Below, piece by piece: positions 1 through 7,325 of a stretch of DNA of 15,947 nt. The notes below the pieces were generated by a model. It worked only from the letters and a program-made list of their open reading frames with translations, had not been told where the DNA came from and did no database searches. Position 1 is the stretch's first letter. Every line of letters begins with the position of its first letter. This DNA is from Holophagae bacterium (GTDB lineage: Bacteria; Acidobacteriota; Thermoanaerobaculia; Thermoanaerobaculales; Sulfomarinibacteraceae), in contig DAOWGJ010000286.1 of assembly GCA_030637505.1 (NCBI GenBank), forward strand, positions 1-15,947. Reading direction: 5' to 3'. A program made the position numbers and the translations under genes.

Positions 1-230
1 CATCTCCTGACGGCCCTCCACACCGCTGGCTTCGTTGCTCCTCCTTGAAGTAGCCCAGCTACGACTGCGTTGTCGCGCCTCGTCAGCGGCGCGGATGACT
101 CGCCAGCCAATGGAACGAACTTCAGGCGCACTACACTAGAGATGTCTCCCCCGACCCAGAAAAAAGCAAGACATCAGAAGCTGCCAGAGGGGCCATCCGG
201 TACCGGAAACCTCATGCCAAAGGTACCACC
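1..230. other. Non-coding left end with a short inverted repeat
   Basis: I see no gene in this stretch. On the minus strand it follows the flippase stop codon. Positions 51-63 form a small perfect inverted repeat, GTAGC-CCA-GCTAC. It sits in a block (about 28-88) of alternating CGTTG/CTCCTCC/GCGCC-type words that looks like a dispersed intergenic repeat rather than coding sequence. Read on the minus strand the same block contains a purine-rich AAGGAGGAG. An ATG complementary to positions 1-3 has AGGAG directly against it, too close to be a convincing start. Without the sequence to the left I cannot say whether another gene begins there. Confidence 0.4.
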
Positions 231-1820
231 TCAAATGTGATGGTCACGATTTGCCAAGGAACGACACATATCACGGCCCCTCTTGAGAATCCTAGATAAG
301 TCATTTTTGTCGGTTGGTTGAAGGCAGAAAGCCCCAAGAACAGCCAGGTACATTAGCGCGCCCACTGCAACAGATCCTGGCAGAGTAGACCATGAGGACA
401 TCGGCAGAAAGCGCTTCAGGGGCAAACAGACGGCAGTGCAAGCCAGAGCGGGCATGCACCCGGGCAGGAATGTTTCCCTAAGCCAACGCCCCGGCTTCAT
501 CCTCGTCAGTCTCCACCCTAGAGGCCACATTAAAAGAGGTTGAAAAATAATCCCAACGCTGAGTGTTGCCATTGCTGAACCCACTGCCCCCAGATCCCAA
601 TAGAGTATCAAGTATAGGGTTAAGCCGAGATTAACTGAGTGCATGAGCAAGAACCGTATTGCAAGCAATCGAACGGCATTGGCGGCTTCGGCAATCACTG
701 AAAGTAGACAGTTTCCATATGATGTCGGGAAAATTGCAAGCATTAGGGCCATCACATAGCCCGCCCTGACGAAACCACTGCCAACATATAGCGTCATGAG
801 TTCTTGAGAGAAAATAATCGCGGGAACTGCCACGAAAAGTGATGTCCATAGGCTGTATCGACCAACCCGAAGGTAAATGCTCTGGAGTCGAACATATTCC
901 TCTTTGGCATACAGACCCATGACAACCGGTGGCAAGGAGGAACGAGCGGCAAGATGGAATTGCTGCAAGAGCCTGAACGGGAGAGAGCCCAGATAAAAGC
1001 AGGTGACATCGAATGATCCTGCAAGCCTATTCAAGATTATTGGATCTGCACTCGACCGTATGGTGTTGGCGAACTGCACAACGAAACTCCACCCCCCGAA
1101 ACTGGTTAGTTCCTTTGCGATCGGCCAGTGAATGTAGGAAGGGCAAAAGCGGAGCGTCGGGACGAGGCGGCGGGAGATTACCACGTTGATAATTTGGCCG
1201 AGTATCCCGGCACAGGCGGAAGCCGTGACGACCCATAGGACACGGGTGCTGATGCCGAAGAGGAGGGTGAACAGCAAGGAAAGGCGGAAAACCTCGGTCC
1301 CGACTCCAATCAGGTTCTGCAACACGAACTTCTGGCGCACGAAGAAGCCCACGCCGAAGGGGGACACGGGTAGGGTGACGGCGGCGGAAAACATGAGGAG
1401 CGCCATCATGATGCGGGCGTCCCAGAGGCGCTCGGGCGCGATATTGAGAATCTTGTCTATGTGCCAGGCGAAGGTCCAACCGACGGCGAGGAACACGAGC
1501 CCGGCGCCGCAGAGGATAGGGAACATGGTTGAGACAATCTGTGTGATGCGTTTGTCGTCGTGTCTCGCGTAGGCCTCAACGATGTAGCGACCGAGGCCGG
1601 CGGTGAGGGCGAAGGTGAGGAGGGGGGCGAACGCCATGACGGAGTAGAGCACGGGTAGGAGGCTGTATTCCTCAGGCGTGATGCGTTTGAGGAGATACTG
1701 CTGCAGCCAAATGAGCACGGAGATGCTGAGCATGCGCGTGACCAGCGAACTGGCGGAGTTGATGAGTACCAGTTTCTTGCTGATCTCGACACGAGTTGAT
1801 TCTGTGCTCGTGTCAGCCAT
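231..1820 (-). CDS. Polysaccharide flippase (Wzx/MOP superfamily, PST-type)
   Basis: This is a very hydrophobic protein of about 529 residues with many predicted membrane segments, roughly 12-14. That length and pattern match the lipid-linked oligosaccharide flippases (Wzx/RfbX, MOP superfamily). Such proteins move undecaprenyl-diphosphate-linked sugar units from the cytoplasmic to the periplasmic face for O-antigen or capsule assembly. The first helix follows a short polar head (MADTSTESTRVEISKK), the usual arrangement. I chose the ATG at 1820. A GTG at 1853 in the same frame would add 11 residues, and neither start has a good Shine-Dalgarno. It lies downstream of a glycosyltransferase and a fucose synthase on the same strand, which supports a polysaccharide role. 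The two halves differ in composition: 1561-1620 is 40 of 60 G+C but 601-660 is 24 of 60. The exact repeat unit exported cannot be told. Confidence 0.85.
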   Translation of the reverse strand: MADTSTESTRVEISKKLVLINSASSLVTRMLSISVLIWLQQYLLKRITPEEYSLLPVLYSVMAFAPLLTFALTAGLGRYIVEAYARHDDKRITQIVSTMFPILCGAGLVFLAVGWTFAWHIDKILNIAPERLWDARIMMALLMFSAAVTLPVSPFGVGFFVRQKFVLQNLIGVGTEVFRLSLLFTLLFGISTRVLWVVTASACAGILGQIINVVISRRLVPTLRFCPSYIHWPIAKELTSFGGWSFVVQFANTIRSSADPIILNRLAGSFDVTCFYLGSLPFRLLQQFHLAARSSLPPVVMGLYAKEEYVRLQSIYLRVGRYSLWTSLFVAVPAIIFSQELMTLYVGSGFVRAGYVMALMLAIFPTSYGNCLLSVIAEAANAVRLLAIRFLLMHSVNLGLTLYLILYWDLGAVGSAMATLSVGIIFQPLLMWPLGWRLTRMKPGRWLRETFLPGCMPALACTAVCLPLKRFLPMSSWSTLPGSVAVGALMYLAVLGAFCLQPTDKNDLSRILKRGRDMCRSLANRDHHI

Positions 1821-2046
1821 GGGCGCCCGTGCGGGCACCAAACCTGGCGCCACATAAGGTAGTTTCTACGGAGACATTTGCACTGCTAAGAATGAAGCCA
1901 GCTTTCCGGAACAACGCCTATGCGTCTTTTTCTACCGGCCTTGAGCTTTATGGGTGAACCGGTAGTCCCACAGAAGTATATTCTGTTTCCAGCGCAGGGC
2001 GTGTCAACGACGGCGATCCTCTTCAGAAATCTGAGATCCGGGGCTC
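1821..2046. other. Intergenic spacer between glycosyltransferase and flippase genes
   Basis: There is no gene in this 226-base gap. Two signals are visible. On the minus strand a perfect TTGACA (2002-2007) is followed, after an over-long 21-base spacer, by TATACT (1975-1980); this is a doubtful promoter for the flippase. Downstream of it, 1932-1938 (CTACCGG) and 1959-1965 (CCGGTAG) form a perfect 7-bp inverted repeat around a 20-base loop. It is not followed by a T-run in the direction of transcription, so it does not look like an intrinsic terminator. Confidence 0.35.
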
Positions 2047-3276
2047 TCACAAATGAAGAGACTTTCTGATCTTATTCATGACTCTATTCATGAGTTCCAC
2101 GACCAAATTGACCCAAGGAACTCTGTTGATCTCCTGAGATACTATGCACGAGGGGATGAATTTTCTTTCATTGTAGAAGTACTGAAAAAACGCTCCAGGA
2201 TCTCCTTGCCTTTCTGAATCGACCAGAGCATTGTCGACCTCAAATAATTGAAAAACACATCCTTGGACGTTATGGATGATGTTCAATTCCATGGGTCTCA
2301 TTTTGAGACCAAAAGAGGCAACAGCTGGTATACGACTATCTCCAATAGAGTGGTATGTTTTTGATGACAAGATGAATTTGGACTGGATCAACCTCAATTC
2401 CTTGAGGCCGTACAAGTCACATTCAAAGTCGTATTCTCGGAGTTCAGGAACCAGTTCTTTCAGTTTTTCCGGCTGGAGTTCACAATATGAATCATATACA
2501 GCGATCGAGTCCTCAACACTAGAGAAATTATACTTCGTCTCTCCCATCGCCAATGGTACCTGTAAGGTATTGTTGATTATGTTATGAGTGCCCGGCTCAC
2601 AAAAGTTGGTTGTCAATGAAACTCTTGGGTATACGAAATATTTGTTCTCCGCGACTAAATACGAAATATAGTACTTTTTCCATGAGCTCTCCGGCCACAG
2701 TTTGACCGCATTTGGAATTTTTTCCTCTTCCTGAATCACCTTCGATTGACCGTACCAACTCCGGAATTCCGACCATTGTGTGTGTGTCCATGCTTGACCC
2801 CAAGACGAAGCGATCTGCAAGAAATAGTTATCATGGCCGTCGAATATTGGTTCAAAAGGGAAATGAGCGTACTCATTGTATTGGTGGTTGTACAACGAGA
2901 TTCCACCAATGTTCTTTGCATCACAGTAGAAAGCAAGTGCTTCCATACTGTATTGAAAGAAATGAGGGGAGACGAATAAATCGTCCTCCAAAAGAATGAT
3001 GCTGCCGTATTCCTCTGTCAGATCGCCACATCGGAGAATATGTTCTCTGAGGCCCAGATGGTGAGCATGGGGAATTACCCTCTTGGTTCCGTGAGTCCAC
3101 TCGAAAGTCTCCGCCAGATCCTCAATGATGGAGTTGCTGCCATTGTCAATGCTGATCACCAATTCGGTGTTTGGAGGTATCTTTGAACGATGAATTGAGC
3201 CCAAAATTCTCCCGAGCGATTCGACTCTGTTATAGGCCACGACCACAATTGCCGGGTGAAATTTGGGAAGGGACAT
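2047..3276 (-). CDS. GT-A fold glycosyltransferase (GT2/GT13-like)
   Basis: A 409-residue soluble protein with the features of a nucleotide-sugar glycosyltransferase of GT-A fold. The N-terminus has a beta strand and loop, AIVVVAYNRVESL (residues 9-21), typical of GT2-like enzymes. ISIDNGSN (41-48) follows, and then the acidic metal-binding motif LLEDDLFVSPHFF (95-107), in which E97-D98-D99 replaces a DXD. The EDD-FVSP arrangement also recalls GNT-I-like (GT13) proteins. It probably adds a sugar to the surface polysaccharide, given fucose synthase upstream and a flippase downstream; donor and acceptor are unknown. I chose the ATG at 3276 because TAGGA lies 7 bases before it. A TTG two codons earlier is possible. 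The gene is clearly AT-richer than its surroundings (23 of 60 G+C at 2161-2220), which suggests acquisition by transfer, as is common in polysaccharide loci. Confidence 0.82.
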   Translation of the reverse strand: MSLPKFHPAIVVVAYNRVESLGRILGSIHRSKIPPNTELVISIDNGSNSIIEDLAETFEWTHGTKRVIPHAHHLGLREHILRCGDLTEEYGSIILLEDDLFVSPHFFQYSMEALAFYCDAKNIGGISLYNHQYNEYAHFPFEPIFDGHDNYFLQIASSWGQAWTHTQWSEFRSWYGQSKVIQEEEKIPNAVKLWPESSWKKYYISYLVAENKYFVYPRVSLTTNFCEPGTHNIINNTLQVPLAMGETKYNFSSVEDSIAVYDSYCELQPEKLKELVPELREYDFECDLYGLKELRLIQSKFILSSKTYHSIGDSRIPAVASFGLKMRPMELNIIHNVQGCVFQLFEVDNALVDSERQGDPGAFFQYFYNERKFIPSCIVSQEINRVPWVNLVVELMNRVMNKIRKSLHL

Positions 3277-3283
3277 TTCCAAG

Positions 3284-3288
3284 TCCTA
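3284..3288 (-). promoter_or_regulatory. Ribosome-binding site overlapping the upstream stop codon
   Basis: On the minus strand this reads TAGGA. The TAG is the stop codon of the fucose synthase gene, and AGGA is the Shine-Dalgarno for the ATG at 3276 with a 7-base spacer. This placement favours the ATG over the TTG at 3282 and suggests translational coupling of the two genes. Confidence 0.6.
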
Positions 3289-4260
3289 GCGCTTCTCACC
3301 GGAGGACGGAGTTAAGGGACTCAACCGTAGGGATTCCGTATACCAGTCATAGGTCAACCGAATTCCGTGGTTGAGGTCAATTCGGTTGCGCCAACCCAGC
3401 TTGTGAAGCCTTGAAAGATCGAGCAGTTTCCGCGGAGTCCCATCGGGCTTTGACGTGTCAAATTCGAGTGCCGCCCCCGGGTACACGATGTCGCGTACGG
3501 ATTCTGCCAGTTCACGAATCGTCAAATCCTGTCCGGTGCCTACGTTGATATGGTTCTCTTCGTTGTAGCTGTCCATCAAAAAGAGGCAGGCGTCAGCGAG
3601 GTCATCGACGTACAGGAACTCACGGCGCGGGCTTCCGCTCCCCCAAATTGTTACCTTTCGGTTTGCCTCAACCCTGGCGTCGTGAAATTTTCTGATCAGG
3701 GCTGGGAGAACGTGGGAGCTTTCGAGGTCGAAGTTGTCGAACGGCCCGTAGAGATTGGTGGGCATGGCGGAAATGAAATTGCACCCATATTGGCGCCGGT
3801 AGGCCTGGCAGAGTTTGATGCCGGCGATTTTGGCGACGGCGTAGGGCTCGTTCGATGGTTCGAGATAGCCGGAGAGGAGAGCCTCCTCCCTCATCGGTTG
3901 TCGGCAGTCTCGGGGGTAGATGCAGGAAGACCCGAGGTACAGCAGCTTCTTGACACCATAGAGGTGGGCCGCATGGACGACGGTGGCATGGATCATCAAG
4001 TTGTCGTAGATGAACTCGGCCGGACGAGTCGAGTTCGCGAAAATCCCGCCAACAGTTCCGGCAACGAGATAGACGTACTCCGGACGGTTGGCCTTGAACC
4101 AATAGTTCACTGCTGCCTGGTCCCTGAGGTCGAGCTGCTCCCTGGTGGCGGTCAGGATGTTTCTGGAGCTCTGCCGTTCAAGGGCTCTGAGAACCGCTGA
4201 TCCTACGAGCCCGCGGTGCCCCGCGACGAAGATCGGCGAATCTGAGGGTATCGTTTTCAT
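3286..4260 (-). CDS. fcl: GDP-L-fucose synthase (GDP-4-keto-6-deoxymannose epimerase/reductase)
   Basis: A 324-residue member of the extended short-chain dehydrogenase family. It converts GDP-4-keto-6-deoxy-D-mannose to GDP-L-fucose with NADPH in the cytoplasm, supplying an activated deoxysugar. The N-terminal Rossmann motif is FVAGHRGLVGSAV (11-23). Residues SSCIYP (111-116) carry the catalytic serine region, and NEPYAVAKIAG (138-148) provides the YxxxK pair Y140 and K144. The family's REFLYVDDLADAC motif follows near 213-225. The length matches the family (about 310-325). The start at 4260 is chosen because MKTIP directly precedes the Rossmann fold and AGAGG lies about 7 bases upstream on the minus strand; the same frame stays open to 4422 but the extra residues do not belong to the fold. 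The partner GDP-mannose 4,6-dehydratase is not in this window and may lie elsewhere. Confidence 0.93.
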   Translation of the reverse strand: MKTIPSDSPIFVAGHRGLVGSAVLRALERQSSRNILTATREQLDLRDQAAVNYWFKANRPEYVYLVAGTVGGIFANSTRPAEFIYDNLMIHATVVHAAHLYGVKKLLYLGSSCIYPRDCRQPMREEALLSGYLEPSNEPYAVAKIAGIKLCQAYRRQYGCNFISAMPTNLYGPFDNFDLESSHVLPALIRKFHDARVEANRKVTIWGSGSPRREFLYVDDLADACLFLMDSYNEENHINVGTGQDLTIRELAESVRDIVYPGAALEFDTSKPDGTPRKLLDLSRLHKLGWRNRIDLNHGIRLTYDWYTESLRLSPLTPSSGEKR

Positions 4261-4297
4261 CCAAGACCTCTGGTTTCGTTGTGGGGGATTCAACAGA

Positions 4298-4326
4298 TTG
4301 ACGATTTCATGAAAGCCCCAGATGAT
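4298..4326 (+). promoter_or_regulatory. Possible sigma-70 promoter for the membrane glycosyltransferase
   Basis: TTGACG (4298-4303) is followed after exactly 17 bases by GATGAT (4321-4326), giving five and four matches to the consensus hexamers. It lies in the 160-base divergent spacer upstream of the plus-strand membrane protein. The -10 element is weak, so this is a candidate only. Confidence 0.25.
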
Positions 4327-4420
4327 CCTATTCCGGTCCGCCTTGTGCCGCAAGGCCCTCGAAGCCAGGCCAAAACCGGAAAAACTACATGCCCAGGGCT
4401 CGAAAAGGCGCCAAAACACC

Positions 4421-6004
4421 ATGCTAGCCTTGTGTCAGATGACAGAAACTCCCTGTCCCTCAAGAGACGAGGAGGCCTCGAGATTTCCGGGCTTGCGCGG
4501 AGGAGAACTCCTGGTCATTGCGATTCCCGTGCTGGTGGCATTGAGTCATGCCGGTGTCACGCTGTTTCTTGGCGCCGATCCCGTGTACGATGACACGTAC
4601 ATCTTCTTGCGGTATGCCCGCAATCTCATCGACGGCAACGGATTGGTTTTCAACATCGGCGAGCGGGTGGAAGGGTTCACCAGCCCCGCCTGGGTCGGTT
4701 TGACCGCCGGTGCGATGTTCCTCGGGCTCCCTGCGTTGGAGATTCTCCAGTTTGTCGGGCTGTTGGCCTTCGCCGCCGCGGCCGGGCTCACCGGACGTCT
4801 CGCTCGGTCTCTCGGGAGCTCGACCACGCTTGCAATCTTCGCCGGATGTACCGTGGCGGCGAGTGCGGGCCATCTCTACCACGCCCTGTCCGGGATGGAG
4901 ACGGCAGCATTTGCTCTCGCTCTCGGTTTGGGCTTTTTGTTTGTCATCGAGGAGCACCGTGAGGGAGTCGTGGGGGGATGGCGATCCGGTGTATGGCTCG
5001 GTGTTGCAACTCTCATCAGGCCGGAGGGTTTCGGCGTGGCTGTCATTTTGTGGGGTGTTTCCCTGCTCACGCTCCGGTCGGACCGACGAGGAATATCGTG
5101 GTTGGGAATTGCTCTGTTTTCTGCGCCGTTGATTGGGTATGAGATTTTCCGCCTGGCCTATTACGGCGCATGGTTGCCCAACACCTTCTTCGCCAAGGTC
5201 GATGCCGAGCCCGATCTCTTGAGCGGGTTACTCTATTTTGCAAAGGGGGGCGTCGACACACCTCTCTGGGTTCTTTTTGCGGCCGTTTTCGCATTTGGTC
5301 TGCGATGGCCCAAGGAGGCCTTGATCGGTGTGGCGGCGGTGCTTTCGTTGCTCGGGTGGGTGATATGGGTTGGAGGAGATTATCTTCCGTTTGCCCGCTT
5401 TTTGGTCCCGCTCATCCCGGTGACGGCGGCGCTGGCGGCTGCCGGTCTCACGAACCGGCGACCACCGATCGGATTTGTGTGGCTCGGTCTTGCAACGATG
5501 TGGGCATTGGTGCCCCAGTTCACGAATCCCAACGTTCGAATGCCGGACAGGGTGGTTGAGCGGGGTCGGATCGCGGCGCGGTGGATCGCTGCCAACATGC
5601 CGCCGGAGACCCTCGTGGCAACTCCGGCAATCGGTGTGATCGGCGCCGAGGGTGGAACCCGAATTCTCGACATGTACGGGCTCGTTGATTCGGAAATTGC
5701 CCGAAACAGCGACCCCTCGATGAGGCTTTCAGGCCACCCCGGTCACGAGCGCGGTGACCCGGCAGGGATTCTTGCCCGGCGGCCCGACGTGATTCTCTTC
5801 GGGCTGAATTGGGTGCGTGAAATTCCGATGTCTGAGGAAGCCCTGTGGGGCAACCCTCTCTTCCTGAGCCCGAGCGAGCGGCGCATCCTGTTGTCTGAGG
5901 ACTTCAAGAGAGAGTATGAATTTTTCAACGCCCGGGTTGAGGAGGATCGCTGGTTCGGCATGGCCGTCCGCCGTCGAGGCGGCTCGCGCGGCATGACTCC
6001 TTGA
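4421..6004 (+). CDS. Polytopic membrane protein, AftB-like GT-C glycosyltransferase candidate
   Basis: About 527 residues, with roughly nine or ten membrane segments followed by a soluble C-terminal part of about 150 residues that should face the periplasm. After the first helix comes a conserved-looking block, DDTYIFLRYARNL then GLVFNIGERVEGFTSP (about 57-89). This DD-xxxRYxxNL-xGxGxVxNxGERVEGxTxP pattern is shared with AftB-type arabinofuranosyltransferases and many uncharacterised bacterial homologues. GT-C enzymes carry acidic residues in the first periplasmic loop and use polyprenyl-phosphate sugars. The C-terminal part holds MYGLVDSEIAR and GHPGHERGDPAGIL motifs that recur in the same uncharacterised group. 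The start is uncertain: ATG at 4421 or at 4439, neither with a strong Shine-Dalgarno; the frame is open from 4322. It is transcribed divergently from the fucose synthase gene, so a part in glycan assembly is plausible but substrate unknown. Confidence 0.72.
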   Translation: MLALCQMTETPCPSRDEEASRFPGLRGGELLVIAIPVLVALSHAGVTLFLGADPVYDDTYIFLRYARNLIDGNGLVFNIGERVEGFTSPAWVGLTAGAMFLGLPALEILQFVGLLAFAAAAGLTGRLARSLGSSTTLAIFAGCTVAASAGHLYHALSGMETAAFALALGLGFLFVIEEHREGVVGGWRSGVWLGVATLIRPEGFGVAVILWGVSLLTLRSDRRGISWLGIALFSAPLIGYEIFRLAYYGAWLPNTFFAKVDAEPDLLSGLLYFAKGGVDTPLWVLFAAVFAFGLRWPKEALIGVAAVLSLLGWVIWVGGDYLPFARFLVPLIPVTAALAAAGLTNRRPPIGFVWLGLATMWALVPQFTNPNVRMPDRVVERGRIAARWIAANMPPETLVATPAIGVIGAEGGTRILDMYGLVDSEIARNSDPSMRLSGHPGHERGDPAGILARRPDVILFGLNWVREIPMSEEALWGNPLFLSPSERRILLSEDFKREYEFFNARVEEDRWFGMAVRRRGGSRGMTP

Positions 6005-6061
6005 CTGGGCTGAACGGCCGTTAATCCGGGCCGGCACCCAATGCGAACATCCGTAACCCCC
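6005..6061. other. Convergent spacer with a 10-base palindrome
   Basis: This short gap separates the ends of two convergent genes. It contains the perfect palindrome AACGGCCGTT (6013-6022), and GGGCC/GGCCC-like words nearby could allow a weak hairpin. No T-run follows on either strand, so I do not call an intrinsic terminator. Confidence 0.25.
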
Positions 6062-7132
6062 CTACTCCTCACTCCTCTCACCAGCGATGGTCTTCGCGAG
6101 TTGGATGAAAGCCTTGGCTGCGGGCGAGTCCGGGCGGTCCGAAACCACCGGCGTGCCGGCATCTCCGCCAACGACGATGGACGGATCGAGAGGGACATCC
6201 CCCAGGAAGGGGATGCCCAGGGTCTCGGCGGTGCGCCGGCCTCCGCCGGATCCGAAGATGTGGTCGATATTCCCGCAGCTGGGACAGGTATAGGCGGCCA
6301 TGTTTTCGATCAGGCCGAGGACTTCGACGTCCAATTTCTGGAACATCGCCAGGCCTTTTCGTGCGTCAATCAACGCGACATCCTGCGGTGTCGTGACGAT
6401 GATGGCGCCGGCCAAATTGACGTTCTGGCACAGGGAAAGGGTGATGTCGCCTGTTCCCGGCGGCAGATCGACGATCAGGTAATCCAGATCGCCCCACTCG
6501 ACATCGACGATCAACTGTTCCAAGGCCTTCATCAGCAGTGGCCCCCGCCAGATGACCGGCTGGTCGGGATCGACGATAAATCCCAGGGACATGACGGTGA
6601 CGCCGCCCGGGGCCATGATCGGGAGGATTCGGCCATCGGCGGTGCCGCGAGGTTCGCCCTTGGCGCCGGTCATCATCTGTTGGGACGGTCCGTAAATGTC
6701 CGCGTCCAGCAGTCCGACGGCAAAGTCGGCCTGTGCCAGGGCCAGGGCAAGGTTGGCACTGACGGTTGATTTTCCGACACCGCCCTTTCCCGAGGCGACG
6801 GCGATGACGTTTTTGATGCCGGTGATCTTCTCTCCCCAGGACGGGGGTTCCGGTGCCTGCACCTGGGTCGGGGCGGTGGAAATCGTCGACAGCATCGTCT
6901 GGATCTGGACATCGGCCGAGTCGATTTCGTCGAGATTTGTCAGGGCCTGGGTGAGGGCCGTACGGAGTCCGTCGATCGGGCCAGGGGGGCCTGCGGGAAA
7001 GGCAAGGGCCACCCTGATCGAAGAACCATCGACTTCGACGTTACGGACAGCGCCTCCGTCGACCAGACCTGTGGTCGAACCCGGGGCGGTGAACCGATTG
7101 AGCGTTTCGAGGATCTGTTGTTCTGTAGCCAT
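6062..7132 (-). CDS. mrp: Mrp/NBP35-family iron-sulfur cluster carrier ATPase
   Basis: A 356-residue protein of the Mrp (ApbC/NBP35) family, cytoplasmic P-loop ATPases that carry and deliver Fe-S clusters to target enzymes. An N-terminal FeS-assembly (MIP18-like) domain covers about 5-80. A proline-rich linker follows, then the ATPase domain with the deviant Walker A motif SGKGGVGKS (114-122), including the signature lysine K116. LLDADIYGPS (141-150) and DYLIVDLPPGTGD (217-229) follow. The CPSC pair (C283, C286) is the expected cluster-bridging CxxC. I chose the ATG at 7132 because AAAGGA lies just upstream on the minus strand; the frame extends to 7273 but those residues are low-complexity Gly/Pro/Ser from the repeat spacer. 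It stands alone on its strand, converging on the membrane protein gene and diverging from the hydrolase gene. Confidence 0.93.
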   Translation of the reverse strand: MATEQQILETLNRFTAPGSTTGLVDGGAVRNVEVDGSSIRVALAFPAGPPGPIDGLRTALTQALTNLDEIDSADVQIQTMLSTISTAPTQVQAPEPPSWGEKITGIKNVIAVASGKGGVGKSTVSANLALALAQADFAVGLLDADIYGPSQQMMTGAKGEPRGTADGRILPIMAPGGVTVMSLGFIVDPDQPVIWRGPLLMKALEQLIVDVEWGDLDYLIVDLPPGTGDITLSLCQNVNLAGAIIVTTPQDVALIDARKGLAMFQKLDVEVLGLIENMAAYTCPSCGNIDHIFGSGGGRRTAETLGIPFLGDVPLDPSIVVGGDAGTPVVSDRPDSPAAKAFIQLAKTIAGERSEE

Positions 7133-7223
7133 GATTTTCCTTTCGGGCGCTTGATCCTGGATCTCATCAGGAGCGCCGCAGGGATGGATTCTACACCCTT
7201 TGTTTGCCTGAGGGAGCATCAAT

Positions 7224-7259
7224 CCCGAGCCCGAGCCCGGGCCCGTTCCCGTTCCCGGA
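7224..7259. repeat. Six tandem CCCGNN hexamers
   Basis: Six adjoining hexamers of the form CCCGNN run without a break: CCCGAG twice, CCCGGG, CCCGTT twice, then CCCGGA. The array lies between the divergent mrp and hydrolase genes. It may be a simple-sequence tract produced by slippage or a cluster of operator half-sites; the sequence alone does not decide. Confidence 0.7.
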
Positions 7260-7315
7260 CTTTCTCGGACCACTCCCCAACCGGCGGGGTGAATCCTCGC
7301 GTAGAATGCCCCTGT

Positions 7316-7320
7316 GGAGG
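7316..7320 (+). promoter_or_regulatory. Shine-Dalgarno of the hydrolase gene
   Basis: GGAGG lies 5 bases before the ATG at 7326. It fixes that start in preference to the in-frame GTG at 7314, which would overlap the ribosome-binding site. Confidence 0.65.
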
Positions 7321-7325
7321 CTTCG

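Larger units (their letters stand above)
7133..7325. other. Divergent promoter spacer between mrp and hydrolase genes
   Basis: This 193-base gap must contain the promoters for both neighbours. A TAGAAT -10-like hexamer faces each way: on the plus strand at 7302-7307 and on the minus strand at 7193-7188. Neither has a recognisable -35 at a normal distance. The centre is occupied by a six-unit hexamer repeat, listed separately. Confidence 0.35.

Noticed and set aside
3550..4200. A 216-codon plus-strand open frame opposite the fucose synthase
   Set aside because: It lies entirely within a strongly supported gene on the other strand and encodes no recognisable motif.
6041..6769. A 242-codon plus-strand open frame opposite mrp
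   Set aside because: It mirrors the mrp gene, has no domain and no ribosome site; low-complexity Asp/Gly/Gln composition is typical of a shadow.
7114..7159. Extended mrp start at 7273
   Set aside because: The added 47 residues are translated from the hexamer repeat spacer and would overlap the promoter region; AAAGGA before the ATG at 7132 is convincing.
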